DNA of 64,000 nt. It comes from Diphasiastrum complanatum (lineage: Eukaryota > Streptophyta > Lycopodiopsida > Lycopodiales > Lycopodiaceae). The notes beneath the pieces were generated by a model. That model did no database searches. It saw only the letters and a program-made list of their open reading frames with translations, and had not been told where the DNA came from. The DNA is taken from the NCBI GenBank assembly GCA_029204225.1, contig MU831841.1, positions 37,504 to 101,503 of the forward strand. Reading direction: 5' to 3'. Positions 12,932 through 22,987 of this stretch are shown in pieces (position 1 is the first letter of the stretch; every line of letters begins with the position of its first letter). The position numbers and the translations under genes were made by a program.

Positions 12932-13163
12932 TTTTTTTTATGTAACTTGTTTTTTGGAGAATGATGTTGCGTTTGTTGAATTCTCTCTTTTACCTTCCAC
13001 AGATCAATGACAAATGATCTTTCCAAAGAATACAATTCACTAACCCATTGAGAGAAAAAACTGTCTATAAAGCTAAAATGATGTCACAAATGACGTCCTT
13101 ACCTCCATTGCTTTGTATCTAAGTTGTTCATCTCAACTAGGGCTTGCTCACTCAACAATTGAT

Positions 13164-13487
13164 ATGTTTGACCCATCTAATCTCCAAAAGGTAGACATGA
13201 CTAAGCACATGTTCTACTTTACTAAAGATTGCGAGGGCCAAAAATTGATAGACCTCTTCCTTTGGACTGTTGATACTTCTGGCAAAGGGTTGTCTACTTT
13301 TAAAGGACAAGGCCACGTGCTTTACGAGGTAGCGGTTGCAGATAATGATGAATGTTTCACCAACGTTGTGATAAGAGCCATTGATAGGAAAGTTTTCTTA
13401 TACATTCTAGAGAATGGCTTCATGAAGATTCGTCTTTGTAAGCATGCCATTCTAAAAGTTTTCTTCGACGAAGCTTTGAAAACCATT
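13164..13487 (+). CDS. Hypothetical protein, exon 1
   Basis: The frame is open from 13113, and the first ATG in it is at 13164 (MFDPSNLQKVDMTKHMF). It runs 108 codons to a consensus donor, ATT|GTAAGT at 13488. I do not recognise the family. The protein is mixed alpha/beta in composition (LFLWTVDTSGKG, GQGHVLYEVAVADNDE, FTNVVIRAIDRKVFLYIL) with no signal peptide or membrane segment. An upstream exon is possible, because a TTCCACAG acceptor-like site lies near 13000. The exon junction keeps phase 0 with exon 2, which supports a real spliced gene or a recent remnant of one. It could also belong to an unrecognised transposon. Confidence 0.45.
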
Positions 13488-13596
13488 GTAAGTTTATTCT
13501 CTTTCTATTAGTTTAATTAGTTTTGAATAACACATTTCTCTTTATGCTTAGCATGGGTTTTGTTTAAACAAAGTAATTGTTGTCCCTTTTTTTAAG

Positions 13597-13950
13597 ACAT
13601 TGAAAATTTCAAAATTGATTGTTGTTGAAGCTTTGGAGAAAAAAGAGGATTATGTGCTTACAAAGTCAGTCAAGTCTTTATCCTCTCGAAAGAGCTTGGG
13701 TTCTTCTTCACATAAAGATTCTTGGACACTTGATTCCTCTATAGAAATAGGATTAATTTCAACACCCAAGAGAAAACGCAGTTCCTTGGAGAGAACCCCT
13801 GATGCTACTGCTTCGCCCCCACCCAAACAAAGAAAATTCAAAACCATGACTCCTAAAGGCATAGGTCCCAAAATTTTAAAGAAGCCTCAGCCCCAAACAT
13901 CAAATTTGAATTTACCTAGAGCTAGAATAAATCTTGAGCTTGCTATCTGA
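13597..13950 (+). CDS. Hypothetical protein, exon 2 with basic, proline-rich tail
   Basis: A 109-bp intron (13488-13596) ends in a strong pyrimidine tract and TTTAAG. Exon 2 continues in phase and reads 117 codons to TGA. The sequence is serine- and lysine-rich, with a nuclear-localisation-like PKRKRSS, then SPPPKQRKFK and KILKKPQPQ. The predicted protein is about 225 residues. A globular first half and a basic disordered tail would fit a nuclear or nucleic-acid-binding protein, which is inference only. The acceptor AAG is less common than CAG or TAG. Confidence 0.42.
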   Translation, partial: TLKISKLIVVEALEKKEDYVLTKSVKSLSSRKSLGSSSHKDSWTLDSSIEIGLISTPKRKRSSLERTPDATASPPPKQRKFKTMTPKGIGPKILKKPQPQTSNLNLPRARINLELAI

Positions 13951-14275
13951 GATGTGACCCTGCTAACATGAGAGCAATTATTCATGAAACTAAAAAAAAT
14001 TCAAGAAACAACATTTATTCTTGATATTGAACAAGGTGATAGAACCCCAATTGACCCAGCCACTAGTGACAGGCCCATGGAATTCAGAGAGAAAAACCCA
14101 TCCAATGTACATAACCTTAAGATAAAACAAGTTGGGGCTATACGAGCTTAGTTGTGGATCCTGGGTTTGTTTGGACATATTTGTGAGCTTGTTGTATGAA
14201 CAAGTTGGGGCAATACAAGATGAATTGTGGGTGAGCACCGAGGCGCAACCAACACCTTTGAAGAACTTGTGTAGG

Positions 14276-14278
<3 letters not shown>

Positions 14279-14316
<38 letters not shown>

Positions 14317-14320
14317 CTAT
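14279..14320. repeat. (AC)n microsatellite followed by AT-rich run
   Basis: AC repeats from 14279 to about 14309 pass into TATATATCTATAGATAT. Open frames here encode only the repeat. Confidence 0.95.
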
Positions 14321-14522
14321 AGATATGGAGTGCAAATAAAATCTCGATTATGGGATTAACTTTGGAATTTGCCAAGCCTCCAACTAACAATGAGCCAAAG
14401 GTGTCTCTTAAAAATCTAAACCGGTAATTGTTGAACACATGTCACAATCAAGATTGCTTTTGAAGTGTCCCATGGTGATGGGATTAAAGACATAGCCTTC
14501 CAGTAGGATACTCAAGAAAAGA

Positions 14523-14545
14523 GGGGGGTGGGGGGGGGGGGGGGG
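14523..14545 (+). repeat. Poly-G tract upstream of eIF1A (16 consecutive G)
   Basis: Six G, one T, then sixteen G. The tract lies about 150 bp before the eIF1A start codon. Such a run can form a G-quadruplex, in DNA or in a long leader RNA. Length in an assembly may be imprecise because homopolymers are error-prone. Confidence 0.9.
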
Positions 14546-14696
14546 ATTTTGTTTATTAGTGCGCCTGGCTTCCTTTGGTTAGTACTCTACTTTTGTGCTC
14601 TTGCCGGTGCTGCTGCTGCTTGCGCGTTGGATCGCAGATATTTGTGTGGTTTGGTCGTTATTTTTGTGAGCGTTCCAGGGAAGGAGGGCAGCGGCC

Positions 14697-15134
14697 ATGC
14701 CGAAGAACAAGGGAAAGGGAGGAAAGAATCGCAAGAGGGGCAAGAACGAAGCGGACGATGAGAAGAGGGAGCTGGTGTTCAAGGAAGACGGCCAGGAATA
14801 TGCCCAGGTGCTGCGAATGCTCGGCAATGGCCGATGCGAGGCCCTGTGCATCGATGGCACCAAGCGGCTGTGCCATATCCGTGGCAAGATGCACAAGAAG
14901 GTGTGGATAGCTGCCGGGGATATCATACTGGTTGGCCTTCGAGACTATCAAGATGATAAGGCTGATGTCATACTCAAGTATCAGCCGGATGAGGCTCGGC
15001 TTTTGAAAGCTTACGGAGAGCTTCCTGACAATCTGCGGCTTAATGAGGGTATTGCAGGTGGCATGGATGAGGAAGAAGAAGGCGGCGGTGATGATTACAT
15101 TGAATTTGAGGATGAGGATATTGACAAGATTTAG
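14697..15134 (+). CDS. eIF1A: Eukaryotic translation initiation factor 1A (eIF1A), complete
   Basis: eIF1A binds the 40S A site, promotes scanning with eIF1 and helps select the start codon. This 145-residue frame has the family layout: a basic N-terminal tail ([18 protein letters not shown]), an S1/OB-fold core ([20 protein letters not shown], then [18 protein letters not shown] and [19 protein letters not shown]), and an acidic tail ending [14 protein letters not shown], the region known to contact eIF5B. Length matches the usual plant 144-146 residues. The ATG sits in GCGGCCATGC, a good context. The coding region has no intron and is more GC-rich than its surroundings. No poly-A tail or target duplication marks it as a retrocopy, so it is probably the functional gene. 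The 3' flank is AT-rich. Confidence 0.97.
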   Translation: MPKNKGKGGKNRKRGKNEADDEKRELVFKEDGQEYAQVLRMLGNGRCEALCIDGTKRLCHIRGKMHKKVWIAAGDIILVGLRDYQDDKADVILKYQPDEARLLKAYGELPDNLRLNEGIAGGMDEEEEGGGDDYIEFEDEDIDKI

Positions 15135-16325
15135 GTCTATTTTCCAGGGATACATTTTTATGGCTAAAAAGTGAGCAGGTACTGCAATCTAGTATGTCAA
15201 TCTCCATGTGTAGTACAGAAATAGAAGGCCGCTCGTTATAATATTCCGAAATTCTGATGCAATTTTTGTGAAGCAAGAGTGTGTCTAGATTTATTCGGTT
15301 TCTGAACCATTTGAATATAGTGAAAAAGTTGATATATTTCGGCTATAACCATTAATTCTATAAAAAGTTCGTGTTATAGTACCTTGTTTTATGTTATTGT
15401 GCCTGTTGTGGATGGCGGTATTTCTGGCCCGCCCTTTATTCGTTTATGAAATGAGCCACTTTATTATTCACTCTTTCCTTTATCGTGTGTTGGCGTGTGT
15501 AGTTTCTCTTTTTTATTCACTTTCAATAGTTTGAAGTGGAAATAGATGGATCTAGGATAAACTTCTCTGCTGAACCCTGTAGTAAAATTTCGTGAATTAC
15601 ATTTGGTCATTTGTATTTGATTGACATTACAGAGTAATTTTGGGCAATAATCAGCTTGATGTTTTGAATTCAAGAGGATTGCAACTGTAATACTTGAGAC
15701 AACTAGGTGTTTTCTGCTTGTTCTGTTTGTAGGCGCCGCCCCTCCGCCGCCCCCTTCAACTTCAACTTTGTAACATTTTTGTATGAACGGAACTATTTCT
15801 ATCCTACAGTAGTGGAGATCTGTTTAATCTTGGCTCCTTCTCTGTAGTCATCCTTTCTCTTTTCTCAGTGCCTTAATATGCTATTGCAGGAAGATTGCAG
15901 CTGAGAGAGAAATGAAGCCCGTTCTATGCATTGGAACAATGCTTAGATTAAGAGTAGTTTGTAGGGGGAGAATGGAGGTTCCAGTGGACTTCAGCCTGAC
16001 TGGATCACGTTGCTGTAACGCTGATTCCTAAATCAAATTCTCTAAACTGTACTGACAGTCGGTTTGGGCTCTGGAGCATCAAATTTTGACATTTTCAACC
16101 AGTATCGGTCCTAACTCCTTATAGACTATGTCTATCTAGCAGCAGCACTGCCTATTATATTCCAGCAACACTGTCTCTCATGTTCCAACTGAATTGTCTG
16201 TCACGTTCCTATAGCAATGTGGATCCTTTTCCAGCAGCATGGTCTCTCCTGTTCCAATAACACAGTTTTTTTGAAATCTTTTGCCTTGCAATTATCTTTT
16301 TTGCCTCTCTTTCTCTTCAATACTA
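15135..16325. other. eIF1A 3' region, no further gene
   Basis: AT-rich DNA with a pyrimidine-GC patch at about 15733-15755 (GCCGCCCCTCCGCCGCCCCC). Nothing else was recognised. Part is probably 3' UTR. Confidence 0.45.
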
Positions 16326-16329
16326 TTTC

Positions 16330-16620
16330 TCCTACGAGGACAAATAGGTGTGTGTCTTATGATGTCTGCTCAATACTAACTGGATGTGCTCTATCTGTTT
16401 GTTCAGGACAGATAGCAGGTGCTTTTACAATCTGCTCAATTTCAGATTGATTTTTACTATTTGTGAGGACAGATAGTTTCTTCTTCATTGCTCAACCTAC
16501 TCAGGATCTTTTAGCATCTTAGTTCTTTGGCAAGATAGGCTCTTCCTCTATAGTCTGCTCAAAATGAACGGGATTTTCAAGTACCAGGACAGATAATTTC
16601 TTTCTGTTCGCTCTATATCC
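16330..16620. repeat. Degenerate tandem repeat, about 60-bp period
   Basis: The word AGGACAGATAG or a close variant recurs near 16337, 16407, 16464, 16531 and 16587, at spacings of 56 to 70 bp. Each is followed or preceded by a TCTGCTCAAT-like word. The units are strongly diverged, so this is an old minisatellite or a decayed structured repeat. Confidence 0.5.
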
Positions 16621-17399
16621 TAATCTACCTTTCCCGTTGATTGCACATTTGGTGGATGCTCTCATTTGCCATCATATATTCCTGTAAAATTTCTGATTTC
16701 TCGGGTTTTTGCCTTGGAAGTACCACCTTTTTATTATTAGAAAGGTGTTTTGCTGGTGCTATTTTAAATTGTCACAGCATTTATTGGATTTCATGTTACA
16801 CCTCTGTTCTCAGGTCTGAACAGGTCCCTGGTAAAGGAATATCACTTTACCGAGAAATGCCACATTTGTCACTCAGTGATTCCAATCAAGTGGAGGTTAC
16901 CTTGTGTGACAACAAAACATTTAACACCAGATAGTGTTGCCAATTTTAGAGCTCATGAAGTGGCAACATAAGATAATTTTGTGAATGTTCTTGGAGTTTT
17001 TATATGTGTTGTCCTTCTAATAGTGCAGGTCATAGTGCTCTGACAACAGCTTCATTTCCCTATTTACAATTGTATGATAATTTTTCTACATTGCAAAAAC
17101 TTATCGGCAAGTTTTTTTTTGGAAACCAAGTAGATCTAGAGCTAGGAAGAATAATGTCTCAAAAAAAATGTGGCACTTAGCTGGTTAAAAAAATCACAAA
17201 AGAAGCTACGATTTTCCTCTTAGCATATCTGAGCCTTAGAAAACATCCATACATCAATTATATCCAATTTAAATCTTTTGAAACGTAGCAGATATTTGAG
17301 CAATAACAACATAAGATGAGTAATAATTAGTTAAAAATGAATGCAAAGTTTTGTTGTCTTAAGAACAAAAATCAAGATGTCGATTCAAAGAAGTAAAGG

Positions 17400-18110
17400 T
17401 TTACTAAAATAGTTGATGTTGAAGATGTTTGTTCTTGGCTGCACTGTCTCTTGGATAACTTGCATATTTCTCTAGGTGATTCGCTTTTTCAACAAACGAT
17501 AGGTATTCCCATGGGTACTAATTGTGCTGTTCATCTAGCTAACTTATATCTTTTCTCTTATGAATTTGAATTTATACAAAGATTAGTTTCTTGTGGTACT
17601 TGTCCCGTCTTATTGCATAAATTAACTCATGTTAGAAGATATATTGATGACTTATTTGTTCCTGATCTTCCTAATTTTGGTGGTTTTCTATATAAAGACC
17701 TTAACGTTTTGGTGGAGGAATCTATCCTAAAGACTCATGTGAACTTAATTGTACAACTAGTGATGATAAGTGCAATTTGTTAGACCTGTCTATAAGCCAG
17801 GCTAGGTCAGGTTTATTGGTTGATATTTTTGAGAAAAGTCTGCAGCCAGAATACAGTAACTTGAACAATTCACATGCCTCATATTTCTTCAAATATTTCG
17901 GATTCTGTTAAATATGGAGTGATCACTTCTCAATTCTACTGGTTTTTTGGTCTTTGTACTAGTACAGATGCTTTTGTGGACCAATCAAGCAATCTAATCA
18001 TTTGTTACTCCATAAGGGTTACTCGTTTAAGAAAATAATGAGAAAAGTTCGAACTGTCTTAGACGCTTAAGATGATTAATAATAGAGTCCAGAAAAGTGG
18101 GGAGCCAAGT
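17400..18110 (+). mobile_element. Penelope-like reverse transcriptase remnant (fossil)
   Basis: The conserved reverse-transcriptase blocks QTIGIPMGTNCAVHLANLYL and HVRRYIDDLFVPDLPNF are present, spaced as in single-ORF RTs of the Penelope-like type. Downstream, LLDLSIS and SSNISDSVKYGVITSQF match the following conserved blocks of the same RT type. Several breaks interrupt it. No LTRs flank it, and no GIY-YIG endonuclease was recognised. The family name rests on motif memory; another non-LTR RT lineage is possible. Confidence 0.55.
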
Positions 18111-18225
18111 AGCCCGCTTTGTTTCTAGTATTTTGTCTTTGTTTCGATAACTCATATACATATTATGATCCTTGTTCTTTATTTTATTTTATATTTTTAA
18201 TTAGATTTATAAATTTATAAATTTT

Positions 18226-18262
18226 GAATTTCATTTAATTTTGAATTTCATTTAATTTTGAA
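18226..18262. repeat. 18-bp tandem duplication in AT-rich DNA
   Basis: The unit TTTTGAATTTCATTTAAT occurs twice in tandem, followed by a partial third. No gene is near. Confidence 0.7.
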
Positions 18263-18589
18263 TTATTATCATTATTATTATTTTTTCTTTCTTCGTACTG
18301 GTTGTCTTTTGCTTCTTAGTCAGCATTTGGTCTACCCAAGAGAATTCGGATATTTTTGAAACCCAGTTAGCAACTTATGCTTGGGTACTGATGAGACATA
18401 AGCGATGCTGTTTGTCTAAGATGTTTTGTTTATTGAATGTTATATTATTGTTTTGACTTAGTTCCTTTGACTTTTTATAAGTTGCTCGTATATTGTTTCT
18501 AAGCTATACTTTATGACATCATTGACTTCTCTATATAAATTTGTGAAATTGGATATATTCTAATTTCATAAATAAATAGGTATATATAA

Positions 18590-18591
<2 letters not shown>

Positions 18592-18640
<49 letters not shown>
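18592..18640. repeat. (TA)n microsatellite, about 49 bp
   Basis: A perfect TA dinucleotide run preceded by imperfect TATATAAAGA sequence. Confidence 0.97.
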
Positions 18641-18643
<3 letters not shown>

Positions 18644-18889
18644 TTTGTAATTAAAGTAACATCTAGCTACTTAAGTGGCCATAACTTGTCATCCTCTTGC
18701 CGAGTTCGAAAATATTTTCATCTCACCGGGGTTGAGAGTTTGATATACAAGTTTATATTCTCATGTTGGATAAATTTGCACAATAATGCATCAAAATAGA
18801 TCATGAATTGCTGAAAAATTTACAAACCACCACCAAAATGGCCATTGCTTGGCCAAATCAAAAAACTTATAAACTTACAAATAGGTATC

Positions 18890-19146
18890 AACATTTCATT
18901 CAAAAATAACTATACAAAGAATAAACTCATGTTGACCTTTTTGCAGCTCAAAGGATGATCTCAAACGGTTATGAGTTTACCTTCTGGCCTTGTTGCCTTT
19001 TGTCTCACGTAGCTCTTTAAAATTTTCATGAAGCACTCAAGGCAAGATATCCTTCTTGAACTTATAACCTTTTGAGATCATCCTTTGGGCTACGAAAAGG
19101 TCGACATGAGTTTATTCTTTGTATAGTTATTATTAAATGAAATGTT
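18890..19146. repeat. 257-bp foldback: 90-bp inverted arms with a 77-bp loop
   Basis: The left arm 18890-18979 and right arm 19057-19146 are reverse complements with about 8 mismatches in 90. Both contain AACATTTCATT at the outer end and AAAGGATGATCTCAAA toward the loop. The arms would fold into one long stem. This could be a MITE-like foldback element or a small-RNA-producing hairpin. No target duplication could be found at the ends, so mobility is unproven. Confidence 0.8.
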
Positions 19147-19629
19147 CTTACGACTTTGGCTTATCTTGTTTTCATGTCTAATTTGAGTTTGATTTTGTCT
19201 ACTTTTTTGTTTGGTTGAGTGAATCAAACATGCTCTTTCTCTTTAAAGTTATGAACACTAGCTACAATGCTTGAACTATTGTTCTTATTTTTTTCACCTT
19301 TTATCATTGATATAATTACAATGAATTCACTAGTTGATATATTTCTTGATAATTCTATTCAATTCTTGAAAAGGCAATGCAGTAAGGATTAGTTTATTCT
19401 ACCGCTAATATTTCTTTTGATTTCATTATTGGAATTTGGTGGTTGTCCTACCATTATCAAGTGCAACTCATTATTATTTTTAATATGATTCGCAATTAAT
19501 ACAATGAGAGAGTCCAAGCACCATGTCATGAATTTCAAGCACACGTCTCAAAATGCAAAATTATATCCATTGTAAGCTTTGTTGGGCCCAAAATGTATTA
19601 TTAGCCATAAGAATGAAGGTGATTCCTTG

Positions 19630-19990
19630 TTTAGATCAATGTTTGGCGGGTATTAAGGTTTTTAATACTAGACGGGTCCTGATATTATGTTTTTTATAAA
19701 AATGTGATACCAACCGGGTATAAATATAACCATGTTTACAAATTGGTGGCTAGTATCAATCGGTTGGATATTGCAAGGGTGATACTAGCTGAGTATAAAC
19801 CTGAATATAAGTATATAATTTCTTTTTGAAATTAGACTTTTTATCAAGGGGTAATACACATTCCCCTAATCCGGGTATCGGTATGTGCATTGGTGGGCTA
19901 AAACCACAGCTCGAGTCAGGTTGTGACCCTAGTAATACAAAATCATATACTGGTCGGGTATGTTCTATGATGCTAGTGTTAATACCATTG
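19630..19990. repeat. Degenerate GGGTAT/GATAC motif array
   Basis: Words of the form GATAC(T/C)A and (A/C)CGGGTAT alternate about every 35-45 bp, at roughly 19639, 19665, 19712, 19760, 19785, 19865 and 19950. Divergence is high. No coding sense was found. It may be a decayed satellite-like block. Confidence 0.35.
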
Positions 19991-20423
19991 CTAATACCAC
20001 CTAGGCACCTACATATCTGCCCAACATTGGTTTAGACCTCTCAAAGTGCTTAAAATAAGGATAATAGGCTAAGTAGGGCCCAAAATAGACCTAATAGGGC
20101 TTACAAGGGCCAACTGGATTTTAAGATGATTATGTTAAACTAAGGGTTGGGCTTTGCCTATAAGTAGGCATTAGACATTATTTTTGGAGATTTTTCCTTT
20201 CACAAGCACTCCACGTTCTTTGATGGTTAACAATATTTCATGAGCAAACATTGTGTTCATGAAAGATTTACGATAATTTCTCTTAAAGGCCTACGTTTAA
20301 GTTACTTGCATTTCAGTTTCATTAGTCAACTTTGAACTTCTATGACTTTTCCATTTTAGCTTGGATTTTAGTGCGGTGAAAAGTAGAAGTCAAGTCATCA
20401 CAACCAATACATTACAACTATTT

Positions 20424-21043
20424 TGTTAAAATCAAAGGATTTAAAGCTGATTTGGATCTACATACATCATTCAAGCATCAAGGATTGCACATCAACAAGA
20501 TTGATCAAAATCTAGACACTAAATCTAGCTTAATCTCATCTAGAATTGTAATTTCCTTTTGACACACAAATAAATTAGCATCGCGACTGATCTTCACAAC
20601 CCCTCACACGTGTGGACAATACGAAATTTACAACATGTTCAGATCAACTCATTAGACAAAAAATATCACATACATCAACAACAAATTTTTTGGAAGAGCA
20701 AAATTGTCAAAAATCACACCAAGCTTGATTTCTCCCAAAAGCAATTAACAAATGAGCTCTCAATCATGTTGACTCGAATTTGAGTTCAGGTCTGAAAGTA
20801 CTTAGGGTATACCCTAATCCTACCAATAAGGCCTTAGATTAGGCAAATTAGCCCTTAGATCAAGGTGCCTCTTTTTGGAGGTGGCCAACCTCAAGGAAAA
20901 TTCACCTTTATTCAAGCATATTTCAAGAAAATCAAAGGTGACTTGATTCAATCAAGTCCTATCCTACTTATATACACGTGTGAATAATACATGTCAACAA
21001 TCCATCATGGTGCCACATGGCATGAATCTACTAGATTTTAACA
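20424..21043 (-). repeat. 3' LTR of the old copia element
   Basis: 620 bp, direct repeat of 25674-26318. Shared words include AGCATCAAGGATTGCACATC and AGATCAAGGTGCCTCTTTTT. Confidence 0.9.
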
Positions 21044-21219
21044 TTTTTCAAACTCCTCCCCAAAAACTAGTCACTAGATTTCAACATAGATTTGCTTATA
21101 ACCCCAAGGGCTGATCTAAACTTATTAAACTTTCAACAATGGTTTAGTAAAAATGCCAGTCACACAAAATGAGGTGTCCACATGCTCCAACTTGACTTCT
21201 TTTAATTGCACTTTCTCCC

Positions 21220-22509
21220 TCACAAATGGTAGGCAACTTCAATGTGCTTGCTCCTCGCATGGAAGATCGTAATGGTTGCTAGGTTTTGAGCTGATTTGTT
21301 ATCACATTTGATGATGGGAATGTCTTTAGATCTGATCACCTTAAGCTCCATCAATAGCCTCTTGATCCACAAAATCTCGGAGTCCTTGGTGGTGGATGTG
21401 AGTGCTTCATACTCGGTGTTAGTTGATGAAAGAGACGGTTTCTTGTTTCTTTGAGAGCCATGAAATGACTCCATCTCCAATGAATATTGCATAAGCACTT
21501 ATTTACCTTCTATCCACCTTGTTTGCAGCAAATTCTGAATATGAAAAACCAAACAAATCAATGTGATCACTTCTATAAAGTATGCCAAAGTTGAGTGTGC
21601 TAGAAATGTATCAAGCACCCTTTTAGCTAGTTTCCAATGGTGAATCAATGGATCTTGCGTATATAGACTTCATCTATTGACACTATAGCTCAAATCTAGT
21701 CTAGATATGGTAAGCCAAAGCAAGGAACCTATGAGACTCCTAAAGAGAGTGGTGTCCTTGAAGGATCTTTCATCATTTGGATCTCTTACATGGTGCTCCA
21801 TTGGAGTCTCTATCTTTTTGCACCTATCCATATTGAACTTCTTGAGAATTGAAGTAGCATATTTTGATTGACAAATGAAACTAAAATTATGACCTATTAC
21901 TACTTCTATGCCCAAAATATAGTGTAAAACTCCTAGATCTTTCATTTTGAACTCCTTACTCAATGCCATCTTGGTCTTAGTGATGAGATCTACATTGTTT
22001 CCACAAAATATTATATTATCTACATACAATAAGAGTATAAGTACATCACCATCATGAAATTTAAAATACAAAGAAGGATCTAAGTCACTTAGATTGAGGA
22101 ATGTAGTCGAGCATGCCATGATCTTGGTGCTTGTTTTTAACCATACAAGCTCTTCTTGAGTAGGCAAACTTTGTCTTCAGGTCCATGTTGCCATGAAGCC
22201 CTCAGGTTGCTCCATGTATATCTCCTCCTCAAGATAGCCATACAAGAAAACATTAGATACATCCATTTGAAAGAGCATCCAATTCAAATGTGAAGATAGA
22301 GCAATTAGGATTCTAATTGTTGTCATCATGGGTGCAAAGGTCTCTTCATAGTCCAAACCTTTGATTTGTGCATAGCCTTTTGCACATAGCCGAGCCTTGA
22401 GCTTGTTGATTGATCTATCTTGATTGTATTTGGTTCTAAAAACCCATTTACAGTCAATAGCTTTCTTGTTAGATGGTAGATCTACCAAATATCCAAGTGT
22501 GATTTTCAA
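21220..22509 (-). pseudogene. Copia reverse transcriptase and RNase H remnants
   Basis: RT motifs include IDCKWVFRTKYN, LKARLCAKGYAQ and the active-site region LILLLYVDNIIFCG, followed by the thumb region SLIGSLLWLTISRLDLSYSV. RNase H motifs include SLSSTNTEYEALTSTTKDSE and IKCDNKSAQNLA with ARSKHIEVAYHL. Domain order is typical of Ty1/copia (integrase before RT). Decayed. Confidence 0.88.
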
Positions 22510-22987
22510 TTACTGCATTTTACTCTATGATCATAGCTTGATACCAATCTCTTGAATCTAATGCTTCTTTGAACACAAAGGTTCATCAAGAGAAGTGAAG
22601 AGAACAATAGAAATGTTACCAACTTTGGCTTACCTTCCCTTATCAAGTGAGCCTGAAGGGATCGGATTTGGATCTAGAAGATCTTCTTGGAGACATGAGA
22701 TCTTGAGATTCCTCCTCTTCAAGTCTCGGGGCCATCTCCATTAATGACTTGAACATTTTGTTGCTGAGAGGATCAAATGAGCTTGAGGATGCTCCATCTT
22801 GCATGAAAATCTTTCCTTCATGAAATATTACATCTCTACTAGTTACAATCTTCTGGGTAGAGAGTACATAAATCCTATAAGCTTTCCTTGACGAACTATA
22901 ACCAACAAAAATTTCTTTCATTGATGTAGGATCTTCTTTTGTCCTTACATCAAAAGGTACATGTACAAAACATGGATCCAAAGATCC

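Noticed and set aside
14579-15155. Antisense and alternate-frame open frames over eIF1A
   Set aside because: Shadows of the real coding frame; they carry no recognisable motif.
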